Source of the DNA: Ottowia flava
GTDB lineage: Bacteria > Pseudomonadota > Gammaproteobacteria > Burkholderiales > Burkholderiaceae_C
Length of the DNA stretch: 64,000 nt
Direction: 5' to 3'
Assembly: GCF_042680565.1 (NCBI RefSeq)
Contig: NZ_JBHUEJ010000002.1
Span: 62,001-126,000, forward strand
Part shown: in pieces, positions 32,165-39,195 of the stretch
How the letters are laid out: each line of letters starts with the position of its first letter
Position numbering within the stretch: position 1 is the first letter of the stretch
Made by a program: the position numbers and the translations under genes
Notes under the pieces: model-generated
Seen by the model: the letters and a program-made list of their open reading frames with translations, nothing else
Told to the model about the DNA's origin: nothing
Database searches by the model: none

Positions 32165-33477
32165 TGCCTTCAGCCACCTCACACACTGCCGCCCGCCCGC
32201 GCGGCCTGGGCCAGCGCATCCGCGCCGCCGTCGCCGGTTGGATGGGGCAGAGCGTCTCCCTCAGCGACGCCGAAGGCATGGCCGCACTGTTCGCCCGGCG
32301 TGAAGTGGCCGGGGTCGAAGTCTCCGGCCGCACCATCCTGTCGCTGTCCACCGTATGGGCCTGTGCCCGCCTGATATCCGAGACCATCGCCACGCTCCCG
32401 CTGTCGATGTACGAGCGCACCCCCACCGGCCGCCGCGTCGCTTCGGGTCACCGCCTGCACATGGTCCTGCACGATCAGCCCAGCGTGGACTCCACCGCCG
32501 CCGTGTTCTGGGAATCGGTCGTGGCCGCCATGCTGCTGCGTGGCAACGCCCATTGCGAAAAGCTCATCGTCGCCGGCCGCATCGTCGGCCTGGTCTTCCT
32601 TGCGCCCAACCGCCTCACCAAGTTCCGCCACCCCAACGGTGTGACCGAGTGGCGCTATTTCGAATCGAACGGCCGCCAGCGCACCATCCCCAACGCACGC
32701 ATCTGGCACGTGCCGGGCTTCACCGTCGACGGCGAAAACGGCCTGTCGGTGATCGAGCACGGCGCCATCGTCTTCGGCAACGCCCTCGCCGCCGGCAAAG
32801 CCTCGTCCGACGCCTTCGGCAACGGCCTCATGCAGCCGCTGTTCTACAAGCTCGGCCAGTGGCTCAAGCCCGAGCAGCGCGAGGAATTCAAGAAGAGCGT
32901 CGCCGGCTCTATCGAGCGTGGTGAAACCCCGCTACTCGAAGGCGGCATCGGCGTCGACTCCATTGGCATCAAACCCGTCGACGCCCAGCTGCTCGAATCG
33001 CGCGCCTTCAGCGTGGAAGAGCTTTGCCGCTGGTTCCGCGTGCCGCCCTGGATGGTCGGCCACACCGAGAAGTCCACCAGCTGGGGCACCGGGATCGAGC
33101 AGCAGATGATCGGCTTCCTCACCTTCACGCTCGCCCCCTGGCTGCGTCGGATCGAGCAGGCCATCAGCAAAGACCTGCTCACCCCGGCCGAGCGCCTGCG
33201 CTACTACCCCAAGTTCGCTGTCGAAGGCCTGCTGCGCGCCGACAGCAACGGCCGCGCCACCTTCTACGGTGCCATGGTCAACAACGGCATCCTCACCCGC
33301 GACGAAGTCCGCTCCCTCGAAGACCGTGAACCCAAGGGCGGCAACGCGGCGGTTCTCACCGTGCAGTCGGCCATGACCACGCTCAACGGCATCGGCCAGA
33401 CCAGCGATGCCGCCCAGGCCAGCGCCGCCCTGCGCGCATTCATCGGCGTCAGCGACACGCCACCACCACAGGACTGA
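32164..33477 (+). CDS. Phage portal protein, HK97 type
   Basis: 437 residues. The segments STVWACARLISETIATLPLSMY, then GNAHCEKLI and EELCRWFRVPPWMVGHTEKSTSWGTGIEQQ, are characteristic of HK97-type portals, the dodecameric ring at the vertex. Start ATG 32164 overlaps the terL stop. Confidence 0.95.
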   Translation: MPSATSHTAARPRGLGQRIRAAVAGWMGQSVSLSDAEGMAALFARREVAGVEVSGRTILSLSTVWACARLISETIATLPLSMYERTPTGRRVASGHRLHMVLHDQPSVDSTAAVFWESVVAAMLLRGNAHCEKLIVAGRIVGLVFLAPNRLTKFRHPNGVTEWRYFESNGRQRTIPNARIWHVPGFTVDGENGLSVIEHGAIVFGNALAAGKASSDAFGNGLMQPLFYKLGQWLKPEQREEFKKSVAGSIERGETPLLEGGIGVDSIGIKPVDAQLLESRAFSVEELCRWFRVPPWMVGHTEKSTSWGTGIEQQMIGFLTFTLAPWLRRIEQAISKDLLTPAERLRYYPKFAVEGLLRADSNGRATFYGAMVNNGILTRDEVRSLEDREPKGGNAAVLTVQSAMTTLNGIGQTSDAAQASAALRAFIGVSDTPPPQD

Positions 33478-33481
33478 CCCC

Positions 33482-34363
33482 ATGAGCTTGAAGCAACTAC
33501 CGGGCGCCCCATCCGGCCGCCCCAGCGCCGCTGTGCGCAGCGAAATCCTGCCCCGCGCCTACGACCGCTGGAACCCCGGCCTGAAGGCAGCCGCCAGCGC
33601 AACCGACAGCGACCGCACCATTGGCATCTACGACGCCATCGGCTACGACTACTGGACGGGCGAGGGCGTCACCGCCAAGCGCGTCGCAGGCGCGCTGCGC
33701 AGCATGGGCCCCGGCCCCGTTACCGTCAACATCAACAGCCCAGGCGGCGACGTGTTCGAAGGCCTCGCCATCTACAACCTGCTGCGTGAGCACGATGGTG
33801 AAGTCACCGTCAAGGTCTTGGGCCTGGCCGCGTCGGCGGCCTCATTCATCGCCATGTCAGGCGACACCATCCAGTGCGCCCGCGCCGGTTTCTTCATGGT
33901 GCACAACGGCTGGGTTGTCGCCATCGGCAACCGCCACGACCTGCGCGAGGCCGCCGACTGGATGGAGCCCTTCGACGCCGCCATGGCCGACATCTACGCC
34001 GCCCGCACCGGGCAGGACGCCAAGGCCACCGCCAAGTTGATGGACGCCGAAGCCTGGATCAATGGCAGCGCCGCGGTAGAGCAGGGCTTTGCCGACGAGC
34101 TGCTGCCGTCCGACCAGGTCCAGCAAGGCGAAGGCAAAGCCCAGGCCACCAGTGTGCGCCGGCTCGAAGCCGCCCTGCGCGCCAGCGGCATGCCCAAGTC
34201 GGAGGCCATGCGCCTCATCAGCGAAGTCAAGTCCAGCGCGGGCGATCCCGCTGGCAGCGGCGAGGGTGATCCCGCCGGGCGCGGCCAACCGGCCGACTTT
34301 GTCCCCACCGGCCAAGCAAGCGCCATGTCGGCGTCCCTGGTCAACCTCATCCCCACCCTGTGA
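33482..34363 (+). CDS. Head maturation protease, ClpP-like
   Basis: 293 residues from ATG 33482. VTVNINSPGGDVFEGLAIYN is followed by the nucleophile loop GLAASAASFIAMSG (Ser118 probable) and the His in FFMVHNGW (His141), as in S14-type prohead proteases. It trims the scaffold part of the capsid protein. The last 70 residues form a low-complexity Gly/Pro linker. Confidence 0.93.
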   Translation: MSLKQLPGAPSGRPSAAVRSEILPRAYDRWNPGLKAAASATDSDRTIGIYDAIGYDYWTGEGVTAKRVAGALRSMGPGPVTVNINSPGGDVFEGLAIYNLLREHDGEVTVKVLGLAASAASFIAMSGDTIQCARAGFFMVHNGWVVAIGNRHDLREAADWMEPFDAAMADIYAARTGQDAKATAKLMDAEAWINGSAAVEQGFADELLPSDQVQQGEGKAQATSVRRLEAALRASGMPKSEAMRLISEVKSSAGDPAGSGEGDPAGRGQPADFVPTGQASAMSASLVNLIPTL

Positions 34364-34377
34364 AAGGTAACGCTCCC

Positions 34378-35739
34378 ATGAAAACCTCCCGTCTCTTTGC
34401 CGTCGCCGCCATGGCGGCCCTCGCCGTCGTGTCGCTCACCGCCCAGGCCATGGGCTTCGATGTCGCCGGCTTCGCCGCCGCCCACTCGGACGTCCTGGCC
34501 GGCCTGTCCATGCTCGGCCTGGCGGGCACCACCGCCAACGTGGAAACCGAATACAAGCAGGTTCAGGCCGACCTGAAGAAGGTTGGTGACGACCTCAAAG
34601 GCTACGCCGAACAGGCCCAGAAGGATCTGAAGGCCCACGCCCAACTGTCTGCCGACGCCAAGGCCAAGGTCGATGAGCTGCTGCTCAAGCAGGGCGAGCT
34701 GCAGGCCAACCAGCAGCACATCGAACAAGCCCTCGCCAAGCTGGAGGGCAGCGGCGCCGGTGGCGACGTGCAGCACCTGTCGCTGGGCCAGCAGTTCGTC
34801 CAGTCTGACGACGTCAAGGCCTTCCTCGGCAAGACCACGCCGCGCGGCCGGGTCGACCTGTCAGTCAACGCCGCCATCACCAGCCTGACCACGAACACCG
34901 ATGGCGCCGCGGGCGACCTGGTGCAAACCACGCGCGTGCCCGGCATCGTGGCGCTGCCGCAGCGCCGCCTGACCGTGCGCGACCTGATCTCGCCCGGCCA
35001 GATGGACGGCAGCGCGCTCGAATACGTCAAAGAGACGGGCTTCACCAACGCCGCCGCGCCTGTGGCCGAAGGTGCCAAGAAGCCCGAATCCACGATGAAG
35101 TTCGACCTGGTCAGCACCACCGCCAAGGTCATCGCCCACTACGTCAAGGCCTCGCGCCAGATCCTCAGTGATGCTTCCCAGCTTGCCAGCCTGATCGATC
35201 AGCGCCTGCGCTACGGCCTGGCCTTCGCCGAGGAAAAGCAGCTGCTCAACGGCGACGGCACCGGCCAGAACCTGCTGGGCATCATCCCGCAGGCCACGGC
35301 CTACGCCGCCCCGTTCACGCCCGCCGGCACCGTGACCGAGATCGACAAGATCCGCCTCGCCTTGTTGCAGTCTGAATTGGCCGAGTACCCGTCCAGCGGC
35401 ATCGTCATGCACCCCAGCGACTGGGCGCGCATCGAGCTGCTGAAGGACACCACCGGCCGCTACATCATCGGCAACCCGCAAGGCACCATCGGGGCCACGC
35501 TGTGGAATATCCCGGTGGTCACCACGCAGGCGATCGATGCCGACAAGGTGCTCACCGGCGCCTTCAAGCTGGGCGCCCAGCTGTTCGATCGCTGGTTGAC
35601 CCGCGTCGAAGTCGCCACCGAGAACGAGGACGACTTCGTCAAGAACATGGTCACCATCCTGGCCGAAGAGCGCCTGGCCCTGGCCGTGTACCGCCCAGAG
35701 GCCTTCGTCTACGCCGACCTGGGCAACGTCGGTCCGTAA
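34378..35739 (+). CDS. Major capsid protein, HK97 fold
   Basis: 453 residues. A helical delta-domain-like region (QVQADLKKVGDDLKGYAEQA and onward, residues about 60-130) would be removed by the protease, and the mature shell domain begins around residue 145. RRLTVRDLISPGQMDGSALEYV and the QLLNGDGTGQNLLGI segment are typical of the family. Oddly, residues 1-24 (MKTSRLFAVAAMAALAVVSL) look like a Sec signal peptide. The start has AAAGG before it, so the extension seems genuinely encoded. Confidence 0.92.
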   Translation: MKTSRLFAVAAMAALAVVSLTAQAMGFDVAGFAAAHSDVLAGLSMLGLAGTTANVETEYKQVQADLKKVGDDLKGYAEQAQKDLKAHAQLSADAKAKVDELLLKQGELQANQQHIEQALAKLEGSGAGGDVQHLSLGQQFVQSDDVKAFLGKTTPRGRVDLSVNAAITSLTTNTDGAAGDLVQTTRVPGIVALPQRRLTVRDLISPGQMDGSALEYVKETGFTNAAAPVAEGAKKPESTMKFDLVSTTAKVIAHYVKASRQILSDASQLASLIDQRLRYGLAFAEEKQLLNGDGTGQNLLGIIPQATAYAAPFTPAGTVTEIDKIRLALLQSELAEYPSSGIVMHPSDWARIELLKDTTGRYIIGNPQGTIGATLWNIPVVTTQAIDADKVLTGAFKLGAQLFDRWLTRVEVATENEDDFVKNMVTILAEERLALAVYRPEAFVYADLGNVGP

Positions 35740-35747
35740 CCCCGTTG

Positions 35748-35777
35748 GCGCCCCCTGGGCCTCGCGCCCAGGGGCGC
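35748..35777 (+). terminator. GC-rich hairpin after the capsid gene
   Basis: A near-perfect stem GCGCCCCCTGGGC / GCCCAGGGGCGC with a short loop, directly after the capsid stop. No T run follows, so it may be an mRNA-stabilising or attenuating structure instead of a true terminator. Confidence 0.45.
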
Positions 35778-35790
35778 TGGGATAACCTCC

Positions 35791-35979
35791 ATGCTCATCC
35801 GCTTCATTGATCCCGATCCGCGCGCCGGCATGACGGTGCGCATGGACAGCCGCCGTGGCCAGGAGCTGGTCGACGCCGGCAACGCCGAGCCCGTGCCCGA
35901 CACCCCTGTGGTCGAGCCCGCGCCTTCCAAGGACGCCACGGACGCGCCCAAGCCGCCCGCCCGCCGCACCAAGAAATGA
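35791..35979 (+). CDS. Small head-region protein, 62 aa
   Basis: ATG 35791 behind AACCTCC. It has a compact N-terminal part (MLIRFIDPDPRAGMTVRMD) and a Pro/Ala/Lys tail. A small gene at this place is common in HK97-like phages; function unknown. It overlaps the next gene by 4 bases. Confidence 0.6.
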   Translation: MLIRFIDPDPRAGMTVRMDSRRGQELVDAGNAEPVPDTPVVEPAPSKDATDAPKPPARRTKK

Positions 35980-36452
35980 CCATCGTCACGCTGCCCGAGG
36001 CCAAGGCGCACCTGCGCCTTGAGCCCGACTACCCCGACGACCAGGTGCAAGACAAGCTCGCCGCTGCCGAACAGCGCGCCGCCCACTTCATCAACCGCGC
36101 CCTGTTCGGCACGGACGCGGACCGCCAGGCCGCTATGGCTGCCGCCCCTGCCGCCATCACCGCCGCAGGCGCCGCCTATACCGACGCGCTGGCGGCTGCC
36201 TCGGCCGTCACCGACCCAGTCGCCGCCTCCATGCTGCACGCGCAGGCCCAGACCGACTACGCTGCCGCCCAAGCGCGCGCGCGCGAAACCCTCGCCGGCA
36301 TCGTCGCCACCAGCGACATCAAGGCCGCCATCCTGCTCATCCTGGGCAACCTGTACGAAAACCGCGCCGACGTCCAAGACGACCGCATGGCCGCGCTCCC
36401 CAACGGCGCGCAGTACCTGCTCATGCCACACCGCGTCGGCTGGGGGATCTGA
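35976..36452 (+). CDS. Head-tail connector protein, gp6-like
   Basis: 158 residues. MTIVTLPEAKAHLRLEPDYPDDQ at the start and ILLILGNLYENRAD near the end are standard for HK97 gp6-type adaptors, which form a ring under the portal. A central Ala-rich stretch (about residues 50-95) is an insertion relative to short members. Confidence 0.88.
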   Translation: MTIVTLPEAKAHLRLEPDYPDDQVQDKLAAAEQRAAHFINRALFGTDADRQAAMAAAPAAITAAGAAYTDALAAASAVTDPVAASMLHAQAQTDYAAAQARARETLAGIVATSDIKAAILLILGNLYENRADVQDDRMAALPNGAQYLLMPHRVGWGI

Positions 36453-36454
36453 CC

Positions 36455-36793
36455 ATGCGCATCGGCCAGCTCGACGTCCGCCTCACCTTCCAACACCCCA
36501 GCGGCGCCCTGGACGAGCTGGGCCAGCCCATCCCCGGTGGTCTGCAAGACGTCGCCACCGTCTGGGCCGCCGTGCGCCCCATGGGCAGCAACGAACGCGT
36601 CGCCGCCGCCCAGGCCCAAAGTGGGCAGACCCATGTCGTCACCACCCGTTGGTCGGCCGCGCTCGCCGCTGCCACCGGTGCCTGGTCCGTGCGCTTGGGC
36701 GCCCGCACCTTTGACGTCATCGGCCTGCCACGCTGCCCCGACGAAGGCCGCCAGTGGCTCGTGTTCGACTGCGCTGAAAGGGTGCCCCAATGA
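36455..36793 (+). CDS. Head closure protein
   Basis: 112 residues. RIGQLDVRLTFQ at the start, WAAVRPMGSNER in the middle and DVIGLPRCPDEGRQWLVFDC near the end match the SPP1 gp16 / phage head-tail joining family, which seals the portal channel. Overlaps the next gene by 4 bases. Confidence 0.88.
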   Translation: MRIGQLDVRLTFQHPSGALDELGQPIPGGLQDVATVWAAVRPMGSNERVAAAQAQSGQTHVVTTRWSAALAAATGAWSVRLGARTFDVIGLPRCPDEGRQWLVFDCAERVPQ

Positions 36794-37200
36794 CCGCCTT
36801 GCGCATGCAGTTCAACCCCGACGCGCTGCTGTCGCAGCTGGGCGCGCTGGAAGAAGGCATCAAGACCGAAGTCCTGCGCCCTGCGGCTGAAGCCGCCGCC
36901 CGCGTCTACCGCGACGATGTCATCCAGCGCGTGCCCAAGCGCACGGGCCTGCTGGCCAGCGCCATCTACGAAGCCTATTCGCCCGAACGCAGCGAAGACG
37001 GCAAGTCCCACACCTACCACGTCAGCTGGAACAAGCGCAAGGCGCCCCACGGCCACCTGATCGAGTTCGGCACCAGCCGCGCACCCGCCCACCCGTTCCT
37101 GCGCCCCGCCTACTACAGCGCGGGCGAACAGGCCATGGCCGCCGCGCGCCAAGTCATCGCCCAACGTGGCCAGCAGGTGATTGATGGCATTCGAAGCTGA
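36790..37200 (+). CDS. Neck protein, HK97 gp10 family
   Basis: 136 residues. RVPKRTGLLASAIYEAYSPE and APHGHLIEFGTSRAPAHPFLRPAYY are the usual HK97-gp10 motifs. It acts in head-tail joining or tail completion. Overlaps the next gene by 17 bases. Confidence 0.9.
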   Translation: MTALRMQFNPDALLSQLGALEEGIKTEVLRPAAEAAARVYRDDVIQRVPKRTGLLASAIYEAYSPERSEDGKSHTYHVSWNKRKAPHGHLIEFGTSRAPAHPFLRPAYYSAGEQAMAAARQVIAQRGQQVIDGIRS

Positions 37201-37546
37201 CTTTCTGGCGGCCCTGAAGGCGCAGTGCCCCTACGTCTTCGCCGGCATGGCCGACGCCACCGTGCCCGCGTCCAAGCCCTACGTGGTGTTCACGCAGGTC
37301 GGCGGCCCCGTCGTCAACTACGTGGAAAACAGCCAACCCAACCTGCAACAGGCCCGCATCCAGGTCACCGTCTGGGCGCCCACCACCTTGCAGGCCAACA
37401 GCATCAGCCGCGCGATCGAGCGCGCTCTGCGCGCCGCCACCGCCTTCACCGCCCGGCCGCTGGCCGCGTTCGACGCCGACCACGACCCCGACACCGGCCG
37501 CTACGGCGCCCGTCAAGACTTCATGTGCAGCTACCCCGACCCCTGA
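37184..37546 (+). CDS. Tail terminator / completion protein, DUF3168-like
   Basis: 120 residues from ATG 37184. Size, position after gp10 and the segments PYVVFTQVGG and QARIQVTVWAPTTLQANSI fit the DUF3168 tail-completion family, which caps the tail tube. Confidence 0.8.
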   Translation: MAFEADFLAALKAQCPYVFAGMADATVPASKPYVVFTQVGGPVVNYVENSQPNLQQARIQVTVWAPTTLQANSISRAIERALRAATAFTARPLAAFDADHDPDTGRYGARQDFMCSYPDP

Positions 37547-37568
37547 AGGTCACCGCTGCACAAAACCG

Positions 37569-37592
37569 AACCCGCCCTCCGGCGGTTTTTTT
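37569..37592 (+). terminator. Intrinsic terminator within the late operon, first of two
   Basis: Stem CCGCC / GGCGG with loop CTCC, followed by seven T. Confidence 0.75.
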
Positions 37593-37616
37593 GTGCCCGC
37601 AAGGCGCACGCAACCC

Positions 37617-37638
37617 AGCCCGCCTCGCGGGCTTTTTT
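37617..37638 (+). terminator. Intrinsic terminator within the late operon, second of two
   Basis: Stem AGCCCGC / GCGGGCT with loop CTC, then a run of T (six in all). It lies 19 bases before the major tail gene start. Confidence 0.8.
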
Positions 37639-37656
37639 CGTTGAAAGGAGCCTTCA

Positions 37657-38301
37657 ATGGCACAACTCCTGGCGGGCGCGACCTTCTCGTTTGCCCAAGC
37701 AACCGGCGCGGCCAAAACCGTTTCCGGCGTCACTAACGCGGTCGAGGCAGTGGTATCCGCCACCGCCCACGGCCTGGCCAACGGCGACATCGTCTGGCTC
37801 ACCTCCGGTTGGGCGAACCTCAACCGCCGCGCGTTCCGCGTCAAGTCCATCACGGCCGACACCTTCGTGCTGGAAGGCATGAACACCACCAACACCAGCA
37901 TCTACCCCACGGGTGGCGGCGCGGGTGAAGTGCGCAAGGCCGGTCAGTTCACGCAGATCTCCGGCGTGATGAACCCCAACAGCTCCGGTGGCGACCCCAA
38001 GACCATCAACTACCGCTTCGTCGAAATGCTGTCCGAGCTGACCCTTAACGACGGCTTCTCGGCCGTGTCGCGCTCCATGGAGATCGACGTCGACCAGATG
38101 GGCACGCCCGGCTACGAGCTGCTCAAGAGCCTGACCGAAAACGACGGCGAATGCATCATGAAGACCACCTTGCGCAGCGGCTCCATCCAGCTGCTGCCCT
38201 GCAAGTTGGCGCTGAACGAAGAGATGACCGGCGGCACCAGCGCGCCCCTGGCCGTCAAGCTGTCCGTCAGCGGCACCAACCGTTCGCTGCGCTACGCGTA
38301 A
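37657..38301 (+). CDS. Major tail tube protein
   Basis: 214 residues. The first 90 residues include an inserted small domain (EAVVSATAHGLANGDIVWLT, resembling ubiquitin-activating-like phage inserts), and the rest follows the tail-tube plan (ISGVMNPNSSGGDPKTINYRF, MEIDVDQMGTPGYELLKSL). Position between completion protein and tail chaperones supports the call. AAAGGAG precedes the start. Confidence 0.88.
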   Translation: MAQLLAGATFSFAQATGAAKTVSGVTNAVEAVVSATAHGLANGDIVWLTSGWANLNRRAFRVKSITADTFVLEGMNTTNTSIYPTGGGAGEVRKAGQFTQISGVMNPNSSGGDPKTINYRFVEMLSELTLNDGFSAVSRSMEIDVDQMGTPGYELLKSLTENDGECIMKTTLRSGSIQLLPCKLALNEEMTGGTSAPLAVKLSVSGTNRSLRYA

Positions 38302-38340
38302 GCACCGCGCTGCCATGCACCCCTGCCGGGGTGTCTCCTG

Positions 38341-38361
38341 CGCCCCCTCGGGGGCGTTTTT
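38341..38361 (+). terminator. Intrinsic terminator after the major tail gene
   Basis: Perfect stem CGCCCCC / GGGGGCG followed by five T. Confidence 0.8.
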
Positions 38362-38425
38362 CATGCCCTCCTGACCGTATGCAGGCCGGGCCTTTTTCCC
38401 CTTCCCCTAAAACGAGATCGACACC

Positions 38426-38809
38426 ATGGCTTTCAACATCGGCCAAACGCCCGACACCATCGAAGTGCGCGCCAAATTCACCGACCGCACTGGCCGCAAC
38501 CAGCAGATCAATGGCGTCTGCAAGTTCCGCACGCCTGAAGACTACGCCGCCTGGCAGGACGAGCTGATCGACGCCGTCAAGGAAGAGCGCACCGCCGCCA
38601 CCAACGACGACCTCACCGTGGCCGAAATGATCGGCCGCCGCACGCACGACCGCTTCACCCAGATCCTCGACTCCTGGGAATCGTGGGACTTGAAAGAGCC
38701 GCTCACCGAAGCCGCCCTGCGCCAGCTGCATAACTTCGCCCCTGGTGCCATCAGCGCCATGGTCGCCGCCTACACCGCCGCCTGCCTGGAGGGCGCGCGG
38801 GGAAACTGA
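38426..38809 (+). CDS. Tail assembly chaperone, short form (gpG-like)
   Basis: 127 residues. MAFNIGQTPDTIEVRAKFTDRT and the helical body fit the G-type chaperone that coats the tape measure before tube polymerisation. It ends in TGA 38807-38809 directly after a GGGAAAC heptamer, the expected slip site for making the longer G-T form. Confidence 0.85.
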   Translation: MAFNIGQTPDTIEVRAKFTDRTGRNQQINGVCKFRTPEDYAAWQDELIDAVKEERTAATNDDLTVAEMIGRRTHDRFTQILDSWESWDLKEPLTEAALRQLHNFAPGAISAMVAAYTAACLEGARGN

Positions 38810-39123
38810 TCGCCATCGGGTGCGAGCTGTTCACCCCCAGCCTCACACCCGAAGAGATCGAGGCCTCCGGCTGGGAGCCAGAGGACTTTGAAGAAGTCCC
38901 CTGCGACGTCTGGCCGGCCCACATCCGCGCGTTTGAACTGGCCTGCTACCTGCGCCGCCAGCTCCGCACCTCGTTCAGCGGGGTGCTGGGCTTTGACCTT
39001 GGCCCGGCCGACGCCTGGATGCGCCGCCGCGGCATCCCCGACAGCGAGCAGATCGTGCTCGAACAGCAGCTCGCCGACATCGAAATCGGCATGCTGAAAA
39101 CCGTGAACAAGAAGAAGGACTAG
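38426..39123 (+). CDS. Tail assembly chaperone, frameshifted form (gpG-T-like)
   Basis: A -1 slip at 38800-38806 moves ribosomes into a frame open from the slip to TAG 39121-39123. About 106 residues are added, beginning LIAIGCELFTPSLTPEEIEA and containing VWPAHIRAFELACYLRRQL, of DUF1799-like T-domain type. This T frame has no ribosome site or early start codon of its own, which fits expression only as a fusion. The G:G-T ratio matters for tail length in lambda-like phages. Confidence 0.85.
38800..38806 (+). promoter_or_regulatory. Programmed -1 frameshift heptamer
   Basis: Read in the zero frame as G-GGA-AAC with the stop TGA next. It has the X-XXY-YYZ form; the lambda G/GT slip site is GGGAAAG. 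After slipping the ribosome reads GGG-AAA-CTG-ATC. Confidence 0.88.
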
Positions 39124-39157
39124 GGCCCACCGGCCCCTGTCCGCCCACACAACCCCT

Positions 39158-39182
39158 GGCCCGCCGCGTGCGGGCCTTTTTA
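39158..39182 (+). terminator. Intrinsic terminator before the tape measure gene
   Basis: Stem GGCCCGC / GCGGGCC, loop CGCGT, five T. It ends 14 bases before the tape measure start. Confidence 0.8.
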
Positions 39183-39195
39183 TTGCCCCCGCTTC

